From contig NAVB01000479.1 of NCBI GenBank assembly GCA_002179805.1, positions 1 to 21,532 on the forward strand: DNA of 21,532 nt, in the 5' to 3' direction. Position 1 is the first letter of the stretch. Each line of letters starts with the position of its first letter. The notes below the pieces were generated by a model. It was not told the DNA's origin and did not search any database. It saw only the letters and a program-made list of their open reading frames with translations. Origin of the DNA: Acanthamoeba lenticulata. Lineage: Eukaryota > Discosea > Longamoebia > Acanthamoebidae. Positions 9,601 through 20,074 of the stretch are shown here, piece after piece. A program made the translations under genes and the position numbers.

Positions 9601-12600
9601 AGCAGCAGAGCGTGTTCATCGGGAAACCCAACGACGCCAGCGATCCCCAGCCTCTCCCGGCGCCTGACGATCTGAGCGCTTGGCCTCCGGTCCTCCTCGA
9701 GCTCCACGAGGCCGGGTCCTCGCTTGGTATGACGCACTCCTCCCAGAAGAAGAGCGCTTTGGGGCTCATTTTGACCCGCATGTTGGCGCTGCAGCCCTGT
9801 CGGCCTTTAGCGGGCTGCTGGTCTACTTCCACGAGCTCAGGCTGGGCCACCTCGCCCTGGCCAAGAAGTTTTTCGCCTACAGCCCGACCGGCAGTCACGA
9901 ACTGGGCCATCTCGTACTCGACGGCAAGACGCTCACCAACCTCGAAATATTTGGTGCGCACTCATTTCTTTATCTATTATTTATTAAATATTTTTTGTAA
10001 TTTTATATAAATGGTGGAACGTGAATATTAACACGTTGGTTCTTGGCGGTTGTGCAGAGAACAATGTTGACAAGGGCCCAGCGGGCACTCTGCTCAAGGT
10101 GATGGACCACTGCGTGACGCCCTTTGGGAAGCGTATGTTCCGCCGGTGGATGGCTCGCCCGCTGCGCCAGGTGACCGACATCGAGGATCGCCTCAACGCC
10201 GTCGAGGATCTGAACGCGCAGCCGGAACTGCGGGACGCCCTGTGGGAGCGGCTCAAGTCGCTGCCCGACCTCGAGCGGGCCATCTCTCGAATCCACGCCG
10301 GGCGGGCCACCACGCTCCAGTTTGTCGATGTTCTGGATGCCTTCCTGCAGATTTGGGTATGAGAGAATGGCCACGCTCCAAGCACTGCGCTGCTTGCTGG
10401 CCTGAGCCGCTGCTGACACTTTGCCGCAGGACACATGGAACGACCTGTTCAAGGAGGAGGTGTTCTCCAACTTCAGGAGCAAGCGGCTGCGGGCCATCGT
10501 CATCATCGAGGAAGAGTTTCCCAACTACGCCGACGCCCTGAGCCACTTTTGCGACGCCTTTGACTGGCAAATCGCCCGCGAGCGCAAGGTGAGACCTCGC
10601 GCCTTTGAACTCGGCCGTGCTCAAAATGCTGTCAGATATTAACACCAGTGCATTGCAGCAAATCACGCCCAATCCGGGGGTCGACGCGGGCTACGACGAG
10701 GTGCGGGACAGCATCGCTGAGCTCGAGCGCCAGCTGGAGGAGTACCTCGACAAGCAACGCAAGCGATTCGGTGTGCGTATGCACTACGCCGCCTCGGACA
10801 AGAACGACTACCTCGTCGAAGTGCCGCTCGACGAAGCCGATTCGGTACAGCTGCAGCATGGCTTGCCGGTCATGTGTGATTGGCGTATCGGAGAACTCAC
10901 GCACGCCCACTGAGCCTTCAGGTCAAGTTCCCCAAGGATGAGTTTGTGGAGCGTAAGCGGAACAAGTCCGTGGTGCGCTACCACGCCACCCGCATCGCGC
11001 CGCTGGTGCCGCAGCTCGAAGAGGCCAAGGACGCGCTCGAGAGCTACCTGGCGAGCGTGCTCGCACGCTATCTGCTCGACTTTAGCCAACACTTCGTCGT
11101 CTGGTCGAGCGCCGTCGCCTGCGTCGCCGAGCTCGACTGCCTCCTGTCCCTCGCCAAGACCTCGGCCTTTGGCGGCGGTCCGTCCGCCCCCAACCCAGTC
11201 CACTCGCCCGTTGGCTGCTTGACTCACGACCACGGTTTGCGCCACAGAGCCCATGTGCCGGCCGGTGTTTGTGGAGGACAGCGAGACCTCGCCCGTGCTC
11301 GAATTTGAGGAGCTGCGGCACCCGTGCATCACCCCGCGCGTGGCCGACACGTTCATTCCCAACGACGTGCGGCTCGGCGGGCCGCACGCGCCCGTGGTGC
11401 TCCTCACGGGCCCCAACATGGGCGGCAAGTCGACCCTCCTGCGCCAGGCCTGCGTCGCCGTCATCATGGCCCAGATGGGCTGCTTCGTGCCGGCCGCCGC
11501 CTGCCGCTTCTCCCCTGTCGACCGCATTTTCACGCGAATTGGTTCGTTCCTCCTCCTTCTCCTTCTTGCCACCATGGAGTGACCAACAACCGCCGTTGTC
11601 GTCGTTGTGTTTCGGGCCCACGACAGGCGCCAATGACAACATCATGGGCGGGCAGTCTACCTTCATGGTCGAGCTGCAGGAGACGGCCAACATCCTCAAG
11701 AACGCCACCATCCACTCGCTGGTCATTATGGACGAGCTCGGCCGCGGCACGAGCACGTTTGACGGGTGGGTCCATCGCTTCATCACTGGTTGTTGTCGTC
11801 GTCGTCGTTGTTGTTGTGTTGTTATTGTTGTGTTGTTGCGCTGTTGCTGTTGCCTTGGCCACCGCCGTTGCCCTCGGCCTTGAGCTCAGCCGACATTCAC
11901 GGCCACTTACACCACATCACCAACAACACAAGGTATGGAATCGCCTACGGCGTGCTGGACGACCTCGCGCATCGGCTGCGGTGCCGCGCGCTCTTCTCTA
12001 CGCACTACCACCTCCTCACTCAAGAGTTTGAGGGCGACCGCCAGATCGCCCTCTACCACATGGGCTGCCTTGCCGACAAGGACACGTACGGACGAGTACC
12101 TTGGCTTTGTTTGTTTGTTTGCTGCTTTTGTATCTATCCACACCTCACCGTCGGCACATGATCATCACCAACAACGACAGAAAGGAGGTCATCTTTTTGT
12201 ACAAATTCACAGAGGGCGTGTGTCCCAAGTCCTACGGCATGAACGTGGCCCGCGCAGCGGTACAACTGCGTCTCCTTTTTCTTTCCCTTCCTGTTCTTGT
12301 GCTTGTCCCCCATGAATAATCAACTGCGCAGTTGCCATCCTGGTCTGGTTTAGTCTGGTCTAATAATAATAATCGCTCCCCGTCTTGTTCCGCAGGGCGT
12401 GGACGAGTCTATCGTGCGGCGAGCCGAGGCCATCGCCAAGCGATTCGAGGAGCATCCGTCGCTCGACAACTTTGCCCTTGTGTACGCAGTCCCAGGCCTA
12501 TTTCAATGCCCATGCCTTCCAGTTCCTTTTTGTTTGTTGTTATGTGCCGGATCTTCGTCCCCTCGGGATATCCCCCCGCTTTGTCCTTTGCCTTTTCTCG

Positions 12601-12860
12601 TGCGCGAAGGATAAGCTAACCCCGGCGTGACATGACGCGATGTTCTCGTCATCTGAACCTGTTCCCACAACAGCGTGGCCGAGGACGAGAACGAGGACAC
12701 AACGTGCGGCGACGACGACGACGACGCAGCTGCGCTTCGCCCGGACGAGGTGGCCATGCTGCGCGAGGTCACCGCCACCGAACTCAATTTTGTGGGCTTC
12801 GGCAAGCTGCTTGACCTCTGGGCGCAGCTGCGGGGCGGGGAAAAGGCCCTCCTTGCCTAG
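6696..12860 (+). CDS. MSH6: DNA mismatch-repair ATPase MSH6 with N-terminal PIP box and GRF zinc finger
   Basis: Nuclear MutS homologue that pairs with MSH2 to recognise base mismatches. Exons: 6696-6978, 7081-7122, 7199-7271, 7396-7616, 7689-8302, 8379-8477, 8575-8795, 8883-9190, 9262-9726, 9795-9953, 10058-10356, 10430-10588, 10659-10844, 10922-11177, 11248-11541, 11627-11765, 11933-12085, 12181-12259, 12396-12481, 12674-12860; 1440 residues. A PIP box (QQSLDGFF, residues 11-18) precedes a basic patch and a GRF finger (C75, H78, C101, C109, ending FFQWAD). A Pro/Ser/Ala-rich linker reaches about residue 440. The MSH6-type Phe-x-Glu mismatch wedge lies near 493-495 (GKFFELY). Walker [10 protein letters not shown] is near 1183, Walker B VIMDE near 1262, and STHYH near 1295. 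The exon 3/4 junction is uncertain: an alternative intron 7252-7390 also keeps frame. The Phe-x-Glu wedge plus the long N-terminus favour MSH6 over other MSH proteins. Confidence 0.95.
11790..11852 (+). repeat. Low-complexity GTT/GTC repeat inside an MSH6 intron
   Basis: Imperfect runs of GTT, GTC and GCTGTT fill the start of the 167-bp intron 11766-11932, one of the longest in the gene. It is a simple-sequence expansion that explains the intron's length. No coding use is seen. Confidence 0.7.
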
Positions 12861-13414
12861 GTCGAGCTCGTGCTCTAGGCGCGCGCCAACAGAGAGGTTG
12901 GATCACCTCATGAACCACTCCAGTACAACGAAACGTTCCGGTTGAACATGACTGGCCCTGGGCTTCACCCCGCGACAGCCGTCAGGGACCATCTCGCCCC
13001 AGGTGGTGGGTGAGTGGCGCGCCTGTTTAACGGCACGTTGCCGAGTGGCGGCCGAGAGTAAACTGGTCGAGCACCGTGTGATCTGTGGGCGATGGGAGGT
13101 GGTGTAGCCTGACAAGACGAGTGAACAGGCCGACGGTGTGCTTGATGTCACGGCCAATCCCGGAAAAGCCGCGCACCTGACAACCGTTGGGCGCGAGGGA
13201 GGCCGAAGGGAGAGCCCGCACCGTTTGTTTACCAACAACGTGCCGAGTACACAACAAGCTTTTGTTCTTCTTCTTTCCTCATCCTCCCCAACACGTACAC
13301 GAGAGCGGTCGGCCGACACAGTCTGACACTACACAAGTTGTCAACACAAGCCGTTCCCTCTTTTACTCTCGTGGACGTTGACCTGACCGACTAGCAGTTG
13401 ATCAATCCATCAAC
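12861..13414. other. Intergenic region between MSH6 and the second receptor, no gene recognised
   Basis: About 550 bp holding the MSH6 3' UTR and the receptor promoter and leader. I see no tRNA, no convincing coding frame on either strand, no clear AATAAA after MSH6 and no TATA box near the receptor start. The last 100 bases are richer in T, C and CA dinucleotides, like a 5' leader. A 138-codon open frame on the minus strand has no recognisable domain and is judged a chance frame. Confidence 0.5.
13397..13414 (+). repeat. Short inverted repeat touching the receptor start codon
   Basis: GTTGAT (13397-13402) and ATCAAC (13409-13414) are perfect 6-bp inverted arms around a 6-nt loop, ending exactly before the ATG at 13415. 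In mRNA this could form a small hairpin next to the start. The stem is A/U-rich and weak. Confidence 0.4.
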
Positions 13415-16400
13415 ATGGGAGCAGTTCCTCATTCCCGCCCGTCTTCTTCGACGACAAGCTTGATGAAGCTGGTCGCTCTGCTTCTGATGACCGTTGCCCT
13501 CACGACGATGATGTGCGCCACCCCAACGCGCGCTCTCACCGTCGCGGGCACGTCGGGCCTCTCCGCCTTGGCCAGCTCCTGGCAGACTGCTTACCACTAC
13601 GTCCGGTACCTATCTCTCCCTCTCTCTTCCTTCAACATCTTCCCCCTCCCTTCACCATCTTCAGTGTTGTCCTCGTGGCCGTTGGCGTCGGTGTCTTCCG
13701 GCCAATCACGAGCAAGCACGTTAAATTGGATCTAAATTGGGGGACCAAATCCGTTCCTGCCACTCCGCGGGCCCGGTTATTGGTTGCTACAACAACGATC
13801 GTCGGCGACGTCGCTCACTTCTTGTTGTTGTTGTTGGTGACGTCTTTTTCCACCAGAGATGACCTGGACGTTGCCTTCTCGACGGTGGCCAACGTGGCGA
13901 CGGCGGTGACCAAGTACCAGGCCGGGACGGTCGACTTTGTCATGACCGAGGCCGTGGTCTTCAACGCGCTGAAGCTGAATTCCGAGTTTGGTGGGACGTT
14001 CCTGCAGCTGCCTCTCACGGCCAACGCGGTCTTCATCGGCTACAACCTGCCGGAGCTCAACGCCACCGACACGCTCGTGCTTGACATCAACACGCTGGGC
14101 CTCATCTTTTCGCGGAACATCACCAAGTGGAACGACCCGGCCGTGATGGCGCTCAACTCGGCCAGCGTCGCTGCCAAGCTTCCCGACCAGCCCATCGAGC
14201 TGGTCTACAAGCGCACGGTCGACACGCTGGACGCCGACGTGACGGCGGCCTTTGTCAAGGCCCTCCTGCATGTCCCGGCCTTCTCGCAGGCGCTGCGCGC
14301 CAACAACTACTCGCTGACCACCCTGTTGAACGGGACCGGCTTCAGCAGCGACGTCGTGACCGACCGCCAGACGCGCGTCAACTCGACGGCCTACACGCTG
14401 GGCTACTTCAAGAGCCAGGCCGGCTTTAAGGTGGCGGCCCTCAAGGACGGCAACGGCACCGCCATCCTGCCGTCGACGTCCACCGTGCAGACGGCCATGG
14501 CCTACTTCCGCGCGGCGGTCTTTGCCGAGCAGTTCGTGGCCGACATCAGCGGCGGTGCCAACGGCAGCTACCCGCTGGCCTACCTGAGCACCGTGGCCCT
14601 GGTCTACCAGAACGTGACCTCGTCCAAGAACTGCCCCAAGATGCGCGACCTGCTCGACTACATCGCCTGGCTCCAGGTCAACGACTACGCCGTCTCGCTG
14701 GCCACCAGCAGCGGCTACACGTCGCTCGATATTGCCTACCGCCGCCGCCTGATCGACACCCTGGGCTCGGTCATCTGCGACGGCCAGCGCGCCACCACGT
14801 CGGCCTACGTCATCGGCCTCGGCGGCCCGCTGCCGGTCTACAGCTCGTGGGTCTCTGAGTACTCGGGCAGCGCCCTGCGCCTCAAGTACTACGCCGGCGA
14901 CGCCCTCACGGCCACCAAGTATATGCAATCGGGCGACATCGACTTTGGCTCCACGGTCGTCCCGCTCAGCGCGGCCACGCTCCAGCCCATGCCCGACGTC
15001 GTCGCTGTCAAGACCTGCGCTCACGCCTACACCTGGACCTACAACGTACGTGTTGGTTGCCAGCCTCGGAAGAGGCCAGCCTTAAGGTGGCGGCTGACTC
15101 ACCCTCGACTCTCTCTCTCTCTCGCGCGTTCGTGTAGATTCCGTCCCTCGTGGGCTACCCGCCGCTGGTGTTCACGTGGGAGCTCGTGTCGGACATTTAC
15201 CTGAACAAGGTGAAGATGTGGAACGACACCAAGATCCAGGAGCTCAACCCCGGCGTCGCCCAACTGCTGCCCGGGGCCGAGATCATCGTGGCCTACATCA
15301 CCACGCCGCAGACCTCGGTCCAGGCCTCCATGCAGAGCCTGAGCGCGATGGTCCCCGAGTTTAACCTCACCGTGCGTGCCTTGCTTGAGTCCCTGCTTAG
15401 CTCCTGCTTTGGCCGTAGGCTCATCACGAGCTGTTCGCGCAGGTCGGGCCGGTCTCGCTGCCCCAGTTCCCCGTGGTCGCCCAGGAGCCGTCGCGCACGC
15501 GCGGCATCGCGGCGCTGGGCTCGATGCAGAACCTGCTGCTGTCGACGCCCAACATCTTCGCGGCGTGGGTCCACTTCTGGACCCTCAACGGCGCGCCGAC
15601 GCTCAACTTTGTGCAGCTGCCCAACGCGCGCGGCAACCTGGTCTACCCGAACGAAACCACCATCGTCTCGGCCATCACCAACCACAAGGGCAACTCGACG
15701 GACCTCTTCATCGCCTTCTCCGACGGCGAGGACAGCTACCCGATGGTGACCTTCAACGCCTACATGATCCGCACCAAGACCATGCCCGACTTCACCAAGG
15801 CGCAGGCCCTCGTCGACTGGATCTACTGGACCCAGACCGACACCAGCGCGGCCCAGATCGCCCGCGCGGCCAACATGGTCGTGGCCTCGCTGGCCCAGCC
15901 GGCCAAGGCCACCCTGCTCGACCAGCTGGCCAGCGTCACCTCCGACGGCCAGCAGGCCTTCTCGCTCGCCGGCTGCATCTACGAGGGCACCATCTGCTCC
16001 GACCAGGGCACCTGCGTCAACTCGGCCTGCGTGTGCAACAAGGGCTTCACGGGCTCCTTCTGTGAGGAGATCGCGTCGGACAGCGGCACGCCGCTGGGCA
16101 CGATCCTGGGCGCCGTGCTGGGCTCGGTCATCCCCGTGTTCCTCCTGCTCATCTGCTGCGCCATCCTCCTCAGCGTCGGCGGCTGGTCGCTGGGCCGCTC
16201 GCGGGCCAACGGCCGCCAGGACTGGGAGATCGAGGCCGAGGAGCTGGAGATGGGCGACATCCTGGGCGCCGGCGGCTACGGCGAGGTCTACCGCGCCATG
16301 TGGAAGGGCACCGAAGTCGCCGTCAAGGTCATCGCCGCCGAGGAGCGCGCGATCTCCAAGGACATGCAGCGCTCGTTCCGCGACGAGGTCGAGGTGATGA

Positions 16401-18986
16401 CGGCGCTGCGCCACCCCAACGTGGTCCTCTTCATGGCCGCTTGCACCAAGCCACCGCGCATGTGCATCGTCATGGAGTTCATGGCCCTCGGCTCTCTCTA
16501 CGACCTGCTCCACAACGAGCTCATTCCCGACGTCCCGCTGCCGCTCAAGGTGAGGCTGGCGCTGCAGGCTGCCAAGGGCATGCACTTCCTCCATTCGTCG
16601 GGCATCGTCCACCGCGACCTCAAGTCGCTCAACTTGCTGCTCGACAACAAGTGGAACTTGAAGGTCTCCGATTTTGGCCTCACGTGCTTCAAGGGCGACC
16701 TCAAGCGCGACGCGCAGCAGCAACAGCAACAAGGCTCCATTCATTGGCTGGCGCCGGAAGTCCTGGCCGACGAGCCCGGCATCGATTTCGTTCTTGCCGG
16801 TGCGTCGTCGCTTTCGTTCTTCTCCCCCCAACCCCGGCTTCATTCTTTCAATCTCCGCGCTGACGTTTCATTCTTTGTTGCAGACATTTACGCGTTCGGC
16901 ATCATCCTGTGGGAGCTGCTCACCCGCGAGCAGCCCTACTCTGGCATGTCGCCGGCGGCCATCGCCGTGGCCGTCATCCGTGACGACGCTCGGCCGAGCA
17001 TGCCCTCGGGCCAGGTCGAGCCCGACTACGAGAAGCTGGTGACGGACTGCTGGCACCGGGACCCGACCGTGCGCCCGACCTTCCTCGAGGTCATGACCCG
17101 CCTCGGTGCCATGGTCGACGACGGCACCACCGCCAGTTCCTCTTCTTCGTCCTTCACCTCGTCCAAGCTGCGCCAGACCGGCTCTGGTACGCCATTGATT
17201 TACATTTTCTGCATTCTTCCTATTTCTGACATTCTTGTATTTCTTGCCGACAACAGCCACGAGCAGCTCGTCGGGCGTGGGCTCGTCGAGCAGCCTCTCG
17301 TCCGACGGCCACGCGACTGCCCACGGCGCAGCCGTCGAGCACGTCGGCGGCGTACGCGCGCCCGAGGGCGAGGTAGCGCTGGTCTTCACCGACATTGCCA
17401 AGGCCGCGTCGCTCTGGTCGGCCTGCCCCAACGCCATGCGCGACGCGACGCTGCTGCACAACGAGACCCTCCGCTCGCTGCTGGCCAAGCACCGGGGCTA
17501 CGAGGCCGTCTTCCTCAAGGAGAAGATCGTCGGCGAGGGCTCCTTCTGCATGGCCTTCTCCAGCGCGGTCGACGCGCTGGCCTGGTGCGCCGAGGCCCAG
17601 CGCCAGCTGCTCAAAGTCGACTGGCCGGCCGAGCTGCTCGCTCAGGTCGATGTGGCCGAGGAGATCGGCGGAGTGGACGACCGTGTGGTGTTCCGCGGCC
17701 TGCGCGTGCGAATGGGAGTGCACGTGGGCACGCCCAAGCTGAGGCGCGATCCGATGTCGCGGCGCGTGGAGTACCTCGGCCCGCCCGTGGTCGCCGCCGC
17801 CAAGGTGACCGTCCTGGCCCAGGGCGGCCAGGTCCTGCTCTCGGGCGATGCCTACGACAAGCTGCGCAACACCGACCTGGCCCGGGAGAAGAACCGCTTC
17901 GTGCGCCTGGGCTCGACCGACCTGGGCCACGAGCAGGGCCAGGTGCCCATCTACGAGCTCAAGGTGCCCGAGCTCGAGCCGCGCTACTTTGGCAACCTGG
18001 GCGCGACCCAGCACGACGAAAGCGACTCGGCCAGCGCCGGGGCGCGGGACTCGTCCCGCCTGGCCGGCCTCAGCGGCCACAGCGCGCGGAGCGACCGCTC
18101 AATGGACCTGGAGAAGCTGGCGAGCGGGACGGGCGAGGACGCCTTCCTCACGGGGGCCAACCTCGTGCGGTGGGTCATCAAGTACGAGGACATCCAGGTG
18201 GGCGACCAGATCGGCACGGGCTCCTACGGCGTCGTCTTCAAGGCCGCCTGGAAGGGCGTCGACGTGGCGGTGAAGCGGTTCATCAAGCAGAAGCTCGACG
18301 AGCGCCACCTGCTCGAGTTCCGGGCCGAAGTGGCGTGCCTGTCGGAGATGCGACATCCCAACATCGTGCTCTTCATCGGCGCGTGCCTGCGCATGCCCAA
18401 CCTGTGCCTTGTCACCGAGTGGGTCAAGCAGGGCTCGCTCAAGGCCCTTCTCGGCAACGCGAGCATCAAGCTGCCGTGGCAGCTGCGGCTGCGGATGCTG
18501 CGCGACGCCGCCCGCGGCGTGCACTACCTGCACACGCTCGAGCCCTGCATCGTGCATCGGGACCTGAAGACGTCGAACCTGCTGGTGGACGAGAGCTGGA
18601 ACGTGAAGGTGGCCGACTTTGGCTTTGCTCGCATCAAGGAAGACAACACGACGATGACGCGGTGCGGCACGCCGGCGTGGACGGCGCCAGAGGTGATTCG
18701 CGGGGAGCACTACTCGGAGAGCGCCGACGTGTACTCGTTCGGAATCATCATGTGGGAGGTGGTGACGAGGAAGCAGCCGTACGCGGGGCGCAACTTCATG
18801 GGCGTCACGCTCGACGTGCTCGAGGGCAAGCGGCCTCAAGTGCCTTCCGACTGCCCCGCCGACTACAAGGACCTGATGCAGCAGTGCTGGAAGAACAAGC
18901 CCAAGAAGCGGCCGACGATGGAGGACGTCGTCCAGTTCCTCAACGCGTCTCTCGGCGGCCCGGCTGGCGTTGACGAACTTGCGTAA
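13415..18986 (+). CDS. Receptor with two PstS-like domains, EGF module, TM helix, kinase, cyclase-like domain and second kinase
   Basis: Complete paralogue of the gene at the left edge, 1667 residues. Exons: 13415-13605, 13857-15045, 15138-15371, 15443-16799, 16884-17186, 17257-18986. The N-terminus has a signal-like hydrophobic segment (residues 17-34) ending near A40. The second ATG at 13463 would start directly on that segment and is a fair alternative start. Two tandem PstS-like domains follow (about 64-365 and 366-690). Each keeps a TVDF/DIDF motif and an IF../IYL..(I/V)(T/K).WND motif. At least ten N-glycosylation sequons mark an extracellular region. EGF-like module about 716-745, membrane helix about 758-781, kinase 1 about 806-1068, cyclase-like about 1128-1335, kinase 2 about 1400-1655. 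Both kinases keep the Gly-loop, VAVK, HRDLK, DFG and APE. Kinase 1 carries six glutamines in its activation segment. The 251-bp first intron is unusually long for this window and could hide a small exon. Confidence 0.92.
18105..18443 (+). repeat. Near-identical paralogous block (partner 3531-3869)
   Basis: Partner of the block in the first receptor, same strand, 14.6 kb away. It encodes the linker and the N-lobe of kinase 2. Such identity at third codon positions contrasts with the clearly diverged ectodomains. Confidence 0.85.
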
Positions 18987-19060
18987 AGCCAACGTCAAGT
19001 CAGACAGCCCGATCATCTACCTTGGTGGGAAGCGGACGCACCTCGTTTTGTATCATACAA

Positions 19061-19220
19061 CCAATAGCAAAGAGAACTTCAATAATAGCAGCCTGTAGGG
19101 CCTCGCGGGGTGAGTTGTGTGGGTTGCAAGACCACCGATGCACTGGTGTTAACTCGGCATAAAAGTGGGACCAATAGCCACTTTTCGCCGTTTCCGTCGG
19201 TGGAGCACCGGCTTTATAAG
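19061..19220 (+). promoter_or_regulatory. Putative promoter of the small secreted-protein gene
   Basis: A TATAAG box (19215-19220) lies 101 nt before the ATG at 19322. CCAATAGC occurs twice in the same orientation (19061-19068 and 19171-19178), the nearer copy about 40 bp before the TATA box. A weaker CATAAAAG lies at 19159-19166. The leader after the TATA box turns into a CA-rich run of CAACAC-like units up to the ATG. The remainder of the gap 18987-19321 is the 3' flank of the receptor gene, where only AATAAT near 19079 resembles a poly(A) signal. Confidence 0.55.
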
Positions 19221-19321
19221 CGTCCAACAGCGAGACGTTAGATTTCACAAACCACCTCCAACCGAACCATCTCCACTGTACTTCTACAACTGCCAACACC
19301 AACGCCAACACCAACAACGAC

Positions 19322-19855
19322 ATGAAGATCAACACCATCATTGCGGCTCTGGCGCTTCTGCTCGTCTTGGCCTCGGCCGCCCAGGCGGCGCTGTTCTTCT
19401 GCCAGGACAGCGACTGGGATCCTGCCCAGCCGGCCTTCAGCAGCCGTCAGGCCTTCAACGCTGAGCGCAGCCAGTTCAAGGAGCTCCGCGACTTCTTCTA
19501 CAGCATCACCAAGAACGCCGACCTTGGCAACACCACCGTCGAGCAGGGCATCATCGATCAGCTCCAGGCTAAGCTCATCCAGAAGGGCTACTCGACCTCG
19601 ACCTACAGCTTCACCATCACCCGCTCCAACGGCGACATCACCATGGACACCACCCTTGGCGTCAACCCTGTGATTGACAACCACGGTGGCCGCTACTCGC
19701 TCGGCAAGCCCCAGCTGTGCCGCGACTTCACGCCGATCGTGTTCGACTACACCTACGTCACCCGCGTCCAGGGCCAGTACAAGTTCTGGTCGCAGGCCGT
19801 CCAGACCAGCAAGCTCAACCAGTGGTTCGCCTTCAGGTGGAACATCCAAGTGTAA
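19322..19855 (+). CDS. Small secreted protein of unknown function
   Basis: Intronless frame of 177 codons, whereas the other genes here are spliced. The first 22 residues form a classic signal peptide: MKIN, a hydrophobic core of Ala/Leu/Ile/Val, and AQA just before a likely cleavage site. The mature part of about 155 residues has only two cysteines, one near the new N-terminus (FFCQD) and one near residue 133 (QLCRDF), which might pair. It is rich in Thr, Ser and aromatic residues and in alternating strand-like segments such as YSFTITRSNGDITMDT and FDYTYVTRVQGQYKFW. No membrane helix or known catalytic motif is seen. Codons end mostly in C, and a TATA-type promoter sits upstream, which together suggest strong expression. 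I do not recognise a family. It may act extracellularly or in the endomembrane lumen. Confidence 0.8.
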   Translation: MKINTIIAALALLLVLASAAQAALFFCQDSDWDPAQPAFSSRQAFNAERSQFKELRDFFYSITKNADLGNTTVEQGIIDQLQAKLIQKGYSTSTYSFTITRSNGDITMDTTLGVNPVIDNHGGRYSLGKPQLCRDFTPIVFDYTYVTRVQGQYKFWSQAVQTSKLNQWFAFRWNIQV

Positions 19856-20074
19856 AATTCCTTCAAAGTAAGCTCAAGTCATTGTCATGAAGATTTTTGT
19901 TATCATGGTCATGAAAGCTGTCACGGGCACGTAGAGCCTGTCACACTACGTTGGGTGTTCCTGGCTTACGACAAAAGGTTCCAGCGTAGAGAAACACTAC
20001 GTGTTATTGTAAAATCATAAATTGGATTTTATATCTGTTGAGTAAGGAATGTTCATCTTCCCTGCTCGAGTCAT
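19856..20074. other. Intergenic gap between convergent genes
   Basis: This gap of 219 bp holds the 3' flanks of the secreted-protein gene (plus) and the PDK1-like gene (minus). It is AT-richer than its surroundings. CACGTAG (about 19928) and CTACGTG (about 19998) form distant 7-bp inverted arms, too short to call a structure. No canonical AATAAA is clear on either strand. Confidence 0.5.

Noticed and set aside
9680..9800. Apparent frameshift in MSH6 between two overlapping frames
   Set aside because: A 68-bp GT-AG intron at 9727-9794 joins the frames and gives a smooth MSH6 core (HEAGSSL then [12 protein letters not shown]), so no break is needed.
12903..13319. Minus-strand 138-codon frame in the gap after MSH6
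   Set aside because: No domain, no introns, composition unlike the real genes, and no promoter or poly(A) evidence.
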